A program made the position numbers and the translations under genes. From Dielma fastidiosa (lineage in GTDB: Bacteria > Bacillota_I > Bacilli_A > Erysipelotrichales > Erysipelotrichaceae), in the NCBI RefSeq assembly GCF_000313565.1, contig NZ_HE578931.1:91665-143563 (forward strand): 51,899 bases of DNA. Reading direction: 5' to 3'. Shown here piece by piece: positions 17,935 to 27,223 of this stretch. Each line of letters begins with the position of its first letter. Position 1 is the first letter of the stretch. The notes below the pieces were generated by a model. That model saw only the letters and a list, made by a program, of their open reading frames with translations, had not been told where the DNA came from and did no database searches.

Positions 17935-18291
17935 ATGACAGATGAATTAGAACAAGGATCTGGTGTGATCCATCAGGATATTATTGATAAGGTAAAAGCA
18001 GAACTTCCTGCAGATGAGATTTTATATGATCTAGCTGAATTATTTAAGGTTTTCGGAGATTCAACAAGAATTAAAATTATTTGTGCATTATTTGAAAAGG
18101 AATTATGTGTCGGAGATTTATCAGTGCTGCTGAATGTTTCTCAATCAGCGATTTCCCATCAGCTTAGAACGCTGAAACAGGCGCGTTTAGTAAAATTCCG
18201 CAGAGATGGTAAGGTCATCTATTATTCGTTGGATGATGATCATATTAAGAATATATTCGATGCTGGTTATAAGCACGTAATTGAAGAATAG
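17935..18291 (+). CDS. ArsR/SmtB-family metal-sensing repressor
   Basis: A 118-residue winged-helix repressor. The DNA-binding part is shown by FKVFGDSTRIKIICAL and NVSQSAISHQLRTLKQARLV. The alpha-5 metal site used by zinc sensors such as SmtB and CzrA is present at the expected spacing: D101-x-H103, H114 and E117. The alpha-3 site has a single Cys (ELCVGD), so the cadmium/lead site of CadC (two Cys) looks absent. This favours zinc, or zinc-like metals, as inducer. RBS TGAGGTG precedes ATG 17935. The ATPase gene starts 13 bases after its stop, sharing the promoter. Confidence 0.92.
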   Translation: MTDELEQGSGVIHQDIIDKVKAELPADEILYDLAELFKVFGDSTRIKIICALFEKELCVGDLSVLLNVSQSAISHQLRTLKQARLVKFRRDGKVIYYSLDDDHIKNIFDAGYKHVIEE

Positions 18292-18304
18292 GAGGTTTAG
18301 TGAA

Positions 18305-21046
18305 ATGAATGAGGTTAAATATTTACTTCAAGGTCTTGATTGTGCAAACTGTGCGATGAAGATTGAGAAGCAGCTTAATAAATTACCAGAAATTGAAACA
18401 GCGGTTGTAGATTTTGCTACCCTGAAGTGTGTTATTAATTATAAGACTTATTCAGAGGAGATTGAGCAAAAGGTTATTCAATGCATTATTGATACCGAAG
18501 ATGAGGTAACGGTAATAAAAAAGAATGCTTCGCATAAGCATGAGGAGCATCATCATGAAGGTGAATGCAGCTGCGGTCATGATCATAAGGAACACCATCA
18601 TGATCACCATGACCATGAGGAACATCATCATCATGAGGATGGCTGTAATTGCGGTCATGAGCATCATCATGAAAAGCAGCATGAAGCACATTATTTATTA
18701 AAAGGTCTTGATTGCGCGAACTGTGCAATGAAGATTGAAAGCCAATTGAACAAGCTGTCTGAAGTTGAAACGGCGGCGGTAGATTTTGCTACATTAAAAT
18801 GTGTGGTTAAATACAAGGAATTTTCTGAAGCGGCAGAAAAACATGTTATCGATACGATTACTGAGCTTGAGGATGAGGTTGAAGTTATCAAAAAGGATAG
18901 TCACCATCATCACGATCATGAATGCAGCTGCGGCCATGATCATGAAGCAGTGTCAGAACGTGTTCAAAGCGGTAAGCACAAATGGAATATCAGCGGTCTT
19001 GACTGTGCTAATTGTGCATTAAAGATTGAGGATAAACTTAATACTCTTGATGGTATTAAACAAGCTTCATTGAATTTCACAACCGGCGCCTTGCTGTTTG
19101 ATATTCAGGAAGGCTATGATGAAAAGCAAGTTAAGGAACTCATGAAGAAAACCATATTATCGATGGAAGATGAAGTGGTCATTGAAGAAACTGAAACAAA
19201 GTCAGTTAAGAAAGCCAGTGATGGTGTAAAGCAGCAGCTGGTTCCAATTGTAATCGGTGCCATCCTGCTGATTCTAGGTATTGTTTTCAGAGAGAATAAT
19301 GTACTGTCACTTGTATTCTATTTGACAGCGTATCTGATTACCGGCTGGAAAGTTTTAAAGAAAGCAATTAAAAATATTCGGCGCGGAGAGATTTTTGATG
19401 AAAATTTCCTGATGGGTATTGCGACTATCGGTGCATTAGCAATCGGGGACTATAAAGAAGCTATTGCAGTTTTGATTTTCTATGAGGTTGGTGAAATGTT
19501 CCAAAGCTTCTCAGTAGGCAAATCAAGGGAATCAATTGCTAATCTGATGAATATTAAAAGTGAGATTGCCCACTGCATTAAAGATGGCAAAGAAATAGAT
19601 GTGCATCCTGATACAGTAAAAGTTAATGATTTGATTCTTGTGAAACCAGGTGAAAGAATCCCGCTTGACGGCATTATTGTGAATGGCAGCGGTTCAGTGG
19701 ATACATCAGCGCTGACTGGTGAAAGTATGCCGGCTGAGGTTGAAGAAGGTAATGAAGTTATGGCTGGCTGTGTAAATCTAAACAGTGTTCTTCAGATTAA
19801 AGTAAGTAAGCCTTATGGTGAATCAACGGTATCAAGAATCCTTGAGCTTGTGGAAAATGCCTCAAGTAAAAAAGCTGTTACTGAACAAAAAATCACAAGC
19901 TTTGCGCGGATTTATACACCGATTGTCTGCGGCTTGGCATTGGCTATCGCGATTATTCCTCAATTCTTTAATACTGGCTATGAATGGACTGAATGGATCA
20001 GCCGTGCATGTACTTTCTTAGTCATCTCATGCCCATGTGCTCTTGTATTATCTGTACCTCTTGGTTATTTCGCGGGTATCGGTGCTGCCAGCAAAAAAGG
20101 TGTGCTGATTAAAGGCGGCAATTATCTGGAAGTATTAAAAGATTTAGATACAATCGTATTTGATAAGACCGGTACATTAACAACCGGTACATTCTCAGTG
20201 ACTGAAATTAATGGCAATGATGAAGATGCTCTGCTGCGCTATGCCGCTTATGCGGAAAGCTATTCTACGCATCCTATCGCGCAGTCAATCGTGAAACGTT
20301 ATGGAAAAGCGATTGATAAAGCTGAAATCAGTGATGTAGAGGAAATTGCCGGACATGGTGTCAGTGTAGTTGTGAATGGCGAGCGTATCTATGCCGGTAA
20401 TATAAAGCTGATGAATAAGTTTAATATTCAGGCTCCAACGGTGGATGCTGACGGTACTTTAGTTTATGTAGCAAAGGATAATCAATATCTTGGTTATTTG
20501 GTAATTGCTGATACAATCAAGCCATCTACCAAGAATGCATTAGCTGAACTTAAACATTTAGGAATTAAAAAGACGGTCATGCTGACGGGTGACCGTGAGA
20601 AAACAGCTTCTCATGTTGCTGAACAGGTAGGCATCGACGAGGTTCATGCGCAGCTGCTGCCAACAGACAAAGTTAATGAAATCGAAAAAATATTATCAAA
20701 CGGCAAAAATGGCAAGGTTGCTTTTGTCGGTGACGGCATCAATGATGCACCGGTACTGGCTCGCTGTGATTTAGGTATCGCAATGGGCGGCATTGGCAGT
20801 GAAGCCGCGATTGAAGCAGCTGATATCGTATTAATGAAAGATAATATTGATGCGATTGGTGATGCTATCCGAGTAGCAAAGAAAACACAGAAGATTATGA
20901 ATCAGAATATTGCCTTCGTATTGGCAGTTAAGTTTATAATCTTAATTCTAGGTGCATTTGGTTATGCTGATATGTGGATGGGTGTCTTTGCGGATGTTGG
21001 AGTGGCAGTGCTTGCGATTCTTAACTCAATGCGGATTCTTAAATAA
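18305..21046 (+). CDS. Zn/Cd/Pb-type P1B-ATPase with three HMA domains
   Basis: A 913-residue metal-exporting ATPase. The N-terminus has three HMA domains, each with GLDCANC (Cys13/16, 137/140, 234/237), the first two nearly copies of each other. Between them lie His/Asp/Glu/Cys-rich linkers (~75-125 and ~198-217), including two copies of C-S-C-G-H-D-H. The transport core has TGES, the membrane motif C576-P-C, phosphorylated D620 in DKTGT, HP (STHPIAQS), and GDGINDAP. A Lys in the seventh segment (LAVKFIIL) and Asp in FADVGVAVL match zinc/cadmium/lead pumps (ZntA/CadA) rather than copper pumps. Start at ATG 18305 follows TAGGAGG. The ArsR repressor upstream should control it. Confidence 0.93.
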   Translation: MNEVKYLLQGLDCANCAMKIEKQLNKLPEIETAVVDFATLKCVINYKTYSEEIEQKVIQCIIDTEDEVTVIKKNASHKHEEHHHEGECSCGHDHKEHHHDHHDHEEHHHHEDGCNCGHEHHHEKQHEAHYLLKGLDCANCAMKIESQLNKLSEVETAAVDFATLKCVVKYKEFSEAAEKHVIDTITELEDEVEVIKKDSHHHHDHECSCGHDHEAVSERVQSGKHKWNISGLDCANCALKIEDKLNTLDGIKQASLNFTTGALLFDIQEGYDEKQVKELMKKTILSMEDEVVIEETETKSVKKASDGVKQQLVPIVIGAILLILGIVFRENNVLSLVFYLTAYLITGWKVLKKAIKNIRRGEIFDENFLMGIATIGALAIGDYKEAIAVLIFYEVGEMFQSFSVGKSRESIANLMNIKSEIAHCIKDGKEIDVHPDTVKVNDLILVKPGERIPLDGIIVNGSGSVDTSALTGESMPAEVEEGNEVMAGCVNLNSVLQIKVSKPYGESTVSRILELVENASSKKAVTEQKITSFARIYTPIVCGLALAIAIIPQFFNTGYEWTEWISRACTFLVISCPCALVLSVPLGYFAGIGAASKKGVLIKGGNYLEVLKDLDTIVFDKTGTLTTGTFSVTEINGNDEDALLRYAAYAESYSTHPIAQSIVKRYGKAIDKAEISDVEEIAGHGVSVVVNGERIYAGNIKLMNKFNIQAPTVDADGTLVYVAKDNQYLGYLVIADTIKPSTKNALAELKHLGIKKTVMLTGDREKTASHVAEQVGIDEVHAQLLPTDKVNEIEKILSNGKNGKVAFVGDGINDAPVLARCDLGIAMGGIGSEAAIEAADIVLMKDNIDAIGDAIRVAKKTQKIMNQNIAFVLAVKFIILILGAFGYADMWMGVFADVGVAVLAILNSMRILK

Positions 21047-21058
21047 AATAAATCTAAA

Positions 21059-21101
21059 GAAAGCAAGGTATTGTGTGATATGCACGATTACCTTGCTTTT
21101 T
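21059..21101 (+). terminator. Terminator after the P1B-ATPase
   Basis: AAAGCAAGGTA (from 21060 back-paired to 21099) pairs perfectly with TACCTTGCTTT over an 18-base loop, followed by T. The opposite strand has a weaker T run, so it may serve the convergent SLH gene only partly. Confidence 0.8.
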
Positions 21102-21109
21102 ACTATTAG

Positions 21110-23989
21110 TTATAATGAGCCTTCACTGCCTAGCTGATAACCTTCAATGATTGTATTAGCTGCCATACTGCCATCCTCATAGAAGAAATACCACTTACCA
21201 TAAATAAACTTCCAACCAATTACAGCCCCGTCATTTGTCCAGTAATACCATTTTTCATTTTCTGAATCTAGTTTCCAGCCTTCATGCATCTCACCATAAT
21301 CGTTAAAATAATAGGTCAGATTATCAATAGACTGCCATCCTGTAAGAATATTGCCTGCTTGGTAATAAAGCCAATGACCTGAATCATTTCTTACCCAGCC
21401 GTTTGCTGTATCAGGATCTATCATTATTTCCACAAAGCGATGCAGCATTGCTGAACCCTCTGCACGATTAACATAAGCTAATGGATCGAATCGATTGCCG
21501 TCTTTGCCCTTGATAATACCTGCTTGATACAATGCCGTTACATCTTTTTCCGATTCTTTGCTGATTAGATTCTTGTCTATGAATGGCATTGAAACAAGTG
21601 TATCAGGAATTGTATAGCCTATCTGTTTTGCGTAATTCATCATCACATCAGCCATTTGTTCACGTGTGATTGGCGCGTTGAGATTAAATAATTCGTATCT
21701 GTTTGGAATGATGTTTTCTTGTATAGCCCAATCAATGTAAGGCGCATAAGCAGCATCAGCTTTGATATCTGTCATAGATGCTTCAAGCTGAATACCGGCA
21801 AGTTTACCCAATGCGGTTATTAATTCGGCATATGTCAGATTGGCGTTTGGGGAAAATTCATTGGTTTTGCTTACTATAAACAAATCTCTTGCAGCTACGA
21901 ATTCAATATCATTCTTTGCCCAATGATCAGTGATATCTGTATAGGTTGGTGTTGATATTTTATAAGCTATGCCATAGGTTGAGAAGTGATCGACACCTGC
22001 GACCATGAAACCATTATGATAACTGGAATGATTCAGCCATTCGATACTCTTATCGTCTATATAAACAATAAATAGGCTGCCAAGTGATTCATTTTCTAAA
22101 GGCGTATAGTTAAGCTGAATCGCGGCCGAGCCAGCCGGGAACTCAGCATTTACCGGTACATTAACGCCCTTATTGTTTTTATATGTGATAGAAAAATCAT
22201 AAGCAGGATGTGAATCGATGATTGTCTTTGTCTCAGGGGATTTACTTAAATCTGCAGGCATGGCTGTAAATGTCACCTTGCTGCCTGTTGTATTTGCCAG
22301 AATGGCTTTCAGCGCAGCCGGATCAAAGCTCATAACAACCATGTCGGATTCAAGCGTCAAGCTCTTACCAGCATTCGCAAGCCTTCTAAGGTTAGTACGA
22401 GTGATTGACTGATTGATGCTGTTTCCAGAAATTTTATAGCTGTCCTTAGGTATCGAAGGTGTATATGAACTACTTGAAGAAGTTGGTAAAATTATACTAC
22501 CTTTGCTGTCATATTCTGTACGGTTTCCGTTTTTGTCAATAATGATACAATTTTGGTAGATTGGGTTAGAGACATTGGTGCCGTTATTTTTCATTACCAG
22601 CGTGGCTCCGCCCGTGACTGACAAACTGCCGCTACTTCTGCCACCTCCTATATCGGTACCACCACGAGCGCTGCTATACGCTGTAACAGTAGTATGCGGT
22701 CCAGAAATTTTAACTTCACCTCCATTGCCACTGTTGCCACTACCGATACCTATGGCAATTCCCGTTGCGGTGACTGAGCCACCAGTGATGGTGATCTCTC
22801 CGCCATCACCGGGGTCAAAGTAAATGCCACTAAAGCTGCCGCCAATACCAGCGCCGCCATTGTTGCTTTTTGCTATGACTACGCCGCCGTTGATGATAAT
22901 CTTTCCCCCATCACCACCCTGACTACTATATCCACCACCAATGCCTGCACCATTATCACTTATTGCTGTAATTTCTCCGCCATTAATGGTAATCTCTCCA
23001 CCGTCGCCATTGTAGCCTCCACCTCCAATACCCGCGCCGTCTCTACCTGTAGCTATGACAGAGCCTTTATTGATGGTTATTTTACCTCCATAGCCTTCAT
23101 CGCCAACTCCACTACCGCCACCGATACCGGCTTGGTCACCTTTAACCTCTAGCCTTCCAGAGCCTCCTATGGTCAGTGTACCTTTACTTTCGCCGATGCA
23201 GATCACTTCTAGACCAGCACGATAAGAGCCGCTTATTAGGGTGTTATTTGAGTTGTCTGCCAGCATTATGTTGGCCGTACCACCAGGTTCAATGTAAAAG
23301 GCACAGAATCCTTTCGTGCTGCTCACGTCAATGGTTACACTGTCAAACGTTATGCTAGCATTCACGCCAGACGGTACGGTAATGACGGCTTTTTTTTCAT
23401 TCGCACTCAGACTACCGCTCCATGTACCAGAAATGATGTAGCTGCCATCCTTAGTCAGAGTGAAGCCGCTGTCCTTTGTATATGTCACCTCGCCGCCGTT
23501 GTCAAAAATGATTTTTATTCCGTCCTGTTCGATGTAATTGTTAACCGTATAAGTATTCGTACCACTAAGCAGTACCTTGACTTTAATTGCTGCCGCTTCT
23601 GAAGCGAGTGTATATCCGCTTGCCAGTTCCGCCACAAAGGTATAATCACCGATTAATGGCCAGTTGTCCTCTGCATCCTGAATGAATGAATCACAGCTCC
23701 AGCCAACGATGCCGATCATGCTTGGGGATATTTCGCCCTCAAGATAAGCATTGATTGCGGTGGGCAGCATAGCAACTACCTCATCGAAGCTGAACTGATT
23801 TTCTTTGCTTATGTTATCAAGATTAAGATTACCATTATTCAGTTGTTCATCATTTATAAACGTCCAATCAGTGATGGATTTGACAAGGGTGTTCTCTGTC
23901 TTAAAATCATCTGCCATTATCACCATTGGCAGCTGTGTAATCACAAGTGCTGTTGATAAAAGCAATGCCCTTATTCTTTTTCGTTTCAT
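21110..23989 (-). CDS. Secreted surface protein with Gly-rich repeats, SLH domains and choline-type wall repeats
   Basis: A 959-residue exported protein. A signal peptide (MKRKRIRALLLSTALVITQL...) is followed by an Ig-like unit (~60-150, GWSCDSF). Next comes a repetitive region (~290-420) where units such as G-G-E-I-T-I-N-G-G and A-G-I-G-G-G recur about every 26-28 residues, as in right-handed beta-helix or lectin-like surface proteins. Residues ~680-855 hold three SLH-type repeats (DITDHWAKNDIEF, ITREQMADVMMNYA, NRFDPLAYVNRAEGSAML). The end (~863-950) has three or four W-x-Y-Y/F-F repeats of the choline/wall-binding type. RBS AGGAGG lies 6 bases before ATG 23989. Probable role is adhesion or cell-surface structure; ligand unknown. 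Confidence 0.82.
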   Translation of the reverse strand: MKRKRIRALLLSTALVITQLPMVIMADDFKTENTLVKSITDWTFINDEQLNNGNLNLDNISKENQFSFDEVVAMLPTAINAYLEGEISPSMIGIVGWSCDSFIQDAEDNWPLIGDYTFVAELASGYTLASEAAAIKVKVLLSGTNTYTVNNYIEQDGIKIIFDNGGEVTYTKDSGFTLTKDGSYIISGTWSGSLSANEKKAVITVPSGVNASITFDSVTIDVSSTKGFCAFYIEPGGTANIMLADNSNNTLISGSYRAGLEVICIGESKGTLTIGGSGRLEVKGDQAGIGGGSGVGDEGYGGKITINKGSVIATGRDGAGIGGGGYNGDGGEITINGGEITAISDNGAGIGGGYSSQGGDGGKIIINGGVVIAKSNNGGAGIGGSFSGIYFDPGDGGEITITGGSVTATGIAIGIGSGNSGNGGEVKISGPHTTVTAYSSARGGTDIGGGRSSGSLSVTGGATLVMKNNGTNVSNPIYQNCIIIDKNGNRTEYDSKGSIILPTSSSSSYTPSIPKDSYKISGNSINQSITRTNLRRLANAGKSLTLESDMVVMSFDPAALKAILANTTGSKVTFTAMPADLSKSPETKTIIDSHPAYDFSITYKNNKGVNVPVNAEFPAGSAAIQLNYTPLENESLGSLFIVYIDDKSIEWLNHSSYHNGFMVAGVDHFSTYGIAYKISTPTYTDITDHWAKNDIEFVAARDLFIVSKTNEFSPNANLTYAELITALGKLAGIQLEASMTDIKADAAYAPYIDWAIQENIIPNRYELFNLNAPITREQMADVMMNYAKQIGYTIPDTLVSMPFIDKNLISKESEKDVTALYQAGIIKGKDGNRFDPLAYVNRAEGSAMLHRFVEIMIDPDTANGWVRNDSGHWLYYQAGNILTGWQSIDNLTYYFNDYGEMHEGWKLDSENEKWYYWTNDGAVIGWKFIYGKWYFFYEDGSMAANTIIEGYQLGSEGSL

Positions 23990-24019
23990 ATTGTTTCCTC
24001 CTTTTTTACTTTTAAATTA

Positions 24020-24313
24020 TTACTGTTTTGCATCGGTGACTGCCGTCAGAAGTTCATGGCAATCACTTAGAATAGGCTGGCTCTGCCGTTCAGTGAGATA
24101 TCCAGATTTTACTGCCATTTCCAGAATGTAGCTTATCTGTTGTAAATTATCAGCCGCTTCTTGATAATTATCTTTTCGGATAAAGATACCAGCACTGATA
24201 ACACAGTCCAGCAGCTTATCACAAAGCGGAAAACCACTGTCATTTTCCTTTAAATAGCGGACAATTTCAGCAATCCTTACGGAAAAATCATACATCCTGT
24301 CCTCAATTGCCAT
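24020..24313 (-). CDS. Four-helix-bundle protein (23S intervening-sequence protein-like)
   Basis: A 97-residue, all-helical protein without membrane segments. The layout (IEDRMYDFSVRIAEIVRYL, then LLDCVISAGIFIRKD, then QEAADNLQQISYILEMAVKSGYL) resembles the small four-helix-bundle proteins related to those encoded in 23S rRNA intervening sequences. Those often sit beside unrelated genes and have no proven function. Start chosen at ATG 24313 with GGTGAGG just upstream; the longer frame adds an unsupported extension. It lies 30 bases upstream of the SLH protein on the same strand and could share its transcript. Family call is moderate. Confidence 0.6.
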   Translation of the reverse strand: MAIEDRMYDFSVRIAEIVRYLKENDSGFPLCDKLLDCVISAGIFIRKDNYQEAADNLQQISYILEMAVKSGYLTERQSQPILSDCHELLTAVTDAKQ

Positions 24314-24404
24314 AACCTCACCACCTCTATGACCAAAGCATAGCACAGGGCTATAAAAAATAAAATCATACGGTATGAGGTTTTAGCAGCATTATTTTAA
24401 ATTA

Positions 24405-24413
24405 TGTTATAAT
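24405..24413 (+). promoter_or_regulatory. Extended -10 promoter of the MalT-like regulator
   Basis: TGtTATAAT (24405-24413), 45 bases upstream of the regulator start, with no good -35. Confidence 0.5.
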
Positions 24414-24457
24414 GAAACGATAAAGAATGTTTAATATTTAAGTGAGGCGATGATCAT

Positions 24458-27010
24458 ATGAAAGAGAAACCCATTTTTTTAAGTGATAAATTTGTTCCTG
24501 CTCAGCTTCCTGAAATTTGTGCTCCACGTAAAAGTCTATTAACATGTTTTGATGAAGCAGCAATGGATGGTTTTGTTTTTGTTTCTGCCCAAGGCGGCAG
24601 CGGCAAGACTGTGACTACATTATTATGGCTGAACAAAAACAAGCGAATCCCTGTATGGATAGGACTGGATCGTTATGATAATTCACCCTCTGTATTTTAT
24701 AAATTGCTGGCTACAGGTTTATATTCTCTTCAGCCTGATAATGAAAATATGGGACGTATTCTCACAGATATTGCTTTTTCTGCGACACCGGTTGAACATA
24801 CTGTGGAATTGCTCAGCGAATTACGTCCAGAAACGGAAAGATATGTCATTGTACTTGATGATTTTCATTTGATTACGAATAATGAAATTATAAAATCGCT
24901 GCCAATCATTTTACGTCGGCTGCCTCATACCTTCACTGTCTTTATCTTATCGAGAGGCGATGTTCCAGTTGAATTTGAGCCTTTCATCAAAGATAAAAAG
25001 AGGAATGTTATACGCCGCGAATCACTTAGGTTTACAGAGACAGAAATTCGCCAATATCTGAATAAACTGGGTCACTTTCTCACTCCCGATGAAACTAAAT
25101 TCATTTATATGGCAACCGATGGCTGGGCCATAGGTGTTAATGCCATCGCGCTTTCCGGAAAGATTGCTGATGGCAGCGGGGATGATTTTGCTCATTTTTT
25201 TAAGGACTTAGCATGGAATGCTTGGGATAGTAAGCTGCGAGATTTTTGTATGCGTACATCAATTGCCAGTGAATTTAATGCTGAATTGGCCGCGGCTTTA
25301 TCTGGCAGATGCGATGCTGCTGAAGTAATGGAAGATTTAAGCCGTTCTAATTCCTTTTTAAGCAGGCTTCATGGAGATGTTTATCGTTATCATCATCTGT
25401 TTCAGGAATTTCTTCAAAAACAGCTGAATGAATCAGGCGCTGATATTGCATCACTATATAAAACCGCAGCTCGTTACTACAAAGATCATGAAGACTATTC
25501 AAAGGCTCTGCGTTTCTGGCTGATGAGCGGTGACTACAAAGGAACAGATAATTTTCTATTTCTTTTTCTGTTTCGGGGAAATAAAAATGGCGTTGCTGAT
25601 TATGCTGATTTTCTGCATAGCTTTTTTGCTAACCCGCTGCCCGAAAGAGCCGCTAAAGAAGCACCAGTTCTGCATGTCTTATATGCATGGTATTACTATT
25701 TGACAAGCCGTTATGAAGAATATGCTAAGCATATGGATGCTATACTTTTGAACTTACCCCGCATTGCTAAGGCAGGGAATGAATTTGTAGAATTTGCAAT
25801 GTTGGCTTTTCATGTGGATTATCGGAGATCATTGAAAACTCAGGTTACTTTATTTTATCTGTTTCGCGGTGTGCTGAAAAACTATACGCAGGCAGGGCTT
25901 GCTACAAGCATTGCTTCTTTTACTCATAATCTTCCATATATGCACCGCAGTAATCGAGACTACTCTGAAATTGCTTTAAATCCAAAAATACTGGATAAAA
26001 TTGATACAACTTATGCACCGTTATTAGGGAAGGAATGGGAATATCTGCGTCCAGGTATTCTGGCATCTTTCACTTATGAGAAGAATCAGCTTGAAACCGC
26101 GTTGAAACAGAATACTGAGGTTTTGAATATGATTAAAGCAGAAAATAAGCCAGATGGCCGCATCTGTGTAATGGTGCTTCAGCATAGTATTCTCTGGCAA
26201 TTAGGTTTATACAGTGAAGCTGGAAAAGCAATGGAAAGCTTATCTTCATATATTAATGAGTCTGCTCAATATTTTAGACCTAACTTGAATGCCTATCATA
26301 CAAAATGGGCACTGTTTAATGGTGACAAATCCGCAGCGCGTGAATGGATTGATTGTTACTATGTAACGGATATTGATCATATTGAATTTTTCCGTTCTTT
26401 CCAACATTTCACCACGGCACGAGCCTATGCAGCTTTAGGCAATATGGAAAAGGCTTTGCATTATCTGCATCTGCTTCGTTCATTTGGAAGCAATCTGAAT
26501 CGCCCCTTGGACAGATGTGAGGCAGGCGCAATCCTTTCAGCGCTTTACTGGATGATGAATCGAAAAAAAGAAGCAGAAGTCGAACTAATTGAAACACTTG
26601 AGATTTTGCAGCCTTATGGATTTATTCGAGTGGTTGCCGATGAAGGTAAAGCCATTGTTCCTGTTTTGAAAAGAATTTTGTTAAGAATTGCTGAGAAGGA
26701 GTATACAGGCCCGCTTACTCGAGCCTATGTAAATGATATTCTGTTAGCGGCATATAGCTTTGGTAATAAACATGTGGGATATATAAATCAGTCAGATAAA
26801 AAGCAGGATAAACCAGTTAAGTTGTCAAAGCAGCAGACTTACATGCTGGAACTTCTTTCTCAGGGTTATAAGAATGCCGAAATTGCTGAAATGACAGGTT
26901 TAAGCATTCCTACTATTAAATCACATACTTCTCTGGCATATAAAAAATTAGAAGTGAATAATGCAATGGATGCGATACTAAAAGCAAAGGAATTAGGAAT
27001 CATCGAGTAA
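24458..27010 (+). CDS. MalT-like (LAL) LuxR-family transcriptional regulator
   Basis: An 850-residue regulator of the STAND/LAL type. An NTP-binding domain comes first: Walker A GGSGKT (46-51), Walker B VIVLDDFH (~130-137), and the SRGD motif. A winged-helix part (RYHHLFQEFLQ, ~305-315) follows, as in MalT, then a long TPR-like helical sensor region (~340-780). It ends in a LuxR helix-turn-helix (~785-850: KLSKQQTYMLELLSQG, AEIAEMTGLSIPTIKSH). Such proteins form ATP-dependent multimers on ligand binding. The ligand is unknown. It lies between two large surface-protein genes and may control them, which is an inference from position. AGTGAGGCGATGATCAT precedes the ATG. Confidence 0.88.
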   Translation: MKEKPIFLSDKFVPAQLPEICAPRKSLLTCFDEAAMDGFVFVSAQGGSGKTVTTLLWLNKNKRIPVWIGLDRYDNSPSVFYKLLATGLYSLQPDNENMGRILTDIAFSATPVEHTVELLSELRPETERYVIVLDDFHLITNNEIIKSLPIILRRLPHTFTVFILSRGDVPVEFEPFIKDKKRNVIRRESLRFTETEIRQYLNKLGHFLTPDETKFIYMATDGWAIGVNAIALSGKIADGSGDDFAHFFKDLAWNAWDSKLRDFCMRTSIASEFNAELAAALSGRCDAAEVMEDLSRSNSFLSRLHGDVYRYHHLFQEFLQKQLNESGADIASLYKTAARYYKDHEDYSKALRFWLMSGDYKGTDNFLFLFLFRGNKNGVADYADFLHSFFANPLPERAAKEAPVLHVLYAWYYYLTSRYEEYAKHMDAILLNLPRIAKAGNEFVEFAMLAFHVDYRRSLKTQVTLFYLFRGVLKNYTQAGLATSIASFTHNLPYMHRSNRDYSEIALNPKILDKIDTTYAPLLGKEWEYLRPGILASFTYEKNQLETALKQNTEVLNMIKAENKPDGRICVMVLQHSILWQLGLYSEAGKAMESLSSYINESAQYFRPNLNAYHTKWALFNGDKSAAREWIDCYYVTDIDHIEFFRSFQHFTTARAYAALGNMEKALHYLHLLRSFGSNLNRPLDRCEAGAILSALYWMMNRKKEAEVELIETLEILQPYGFIRVVADEGKAIVPVLKRILLRIAEKEYTGPLTRAYVNDILLAAYSFGNKHVGYINQSDKKQDKPVKLSKQQTYMLELLSQGYKNAEIAEMTGLSIPTIKSHTSLAYKKLEVNNAMDAILKAKELGIIE

Positions 27011-27152
27011 TTTTCAATCTATCAAAAGCCTGAAAGGCTGCACATTGATAAGGATGTCTTGCTGATACGCGAGCCGTATTTATCTATTTGTGCTTTATTT
27101 GAAATAATCAATCAACAAATTCGTAAATTAAGTGAATTAACGTTAAATATGA

Positions 27153-27180
27153 TTTACATTTTCTATATAAGAGGTACAAT
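27153..27180 (+). promoter_or_regulatory. Candidate promoter of the leucine-rich-repeat surface gene
   Basis: TTTACA (27153-27158), a 16-base spacer and TACAAT (27175-27180), 44 bases before the start codon. Each box has one or two mismatches to the sigma-A consensus. Confidence 0.45.
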
Positions 27181-27223
27181 GGACTTAACTAATATTCACA
27201 ATGAATTTACGGAGGAAATCATA

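Noticed and set aside
18452-18728. Minus-strand frames rich in Met, His and Asp across the ATPase.
   Set aside because: They mirror the His-rich linker codons (CAT/ATG) of the ATPase gene and have no supported start or ribosome binding site.
22575-23358. Plus-strand frames inside the SLH protein rich in Pro and Leu.
   Set aside because: They are complements of Gly-rich repeat codons in the real gene and have no supporting signals.
27011-27060. Hairpin AGCCTGAAAGGCT after the MalT-like regulator as a terminator.
   Set aside because: The stem is four to five pairs and no T run follows, so it is not convincing.
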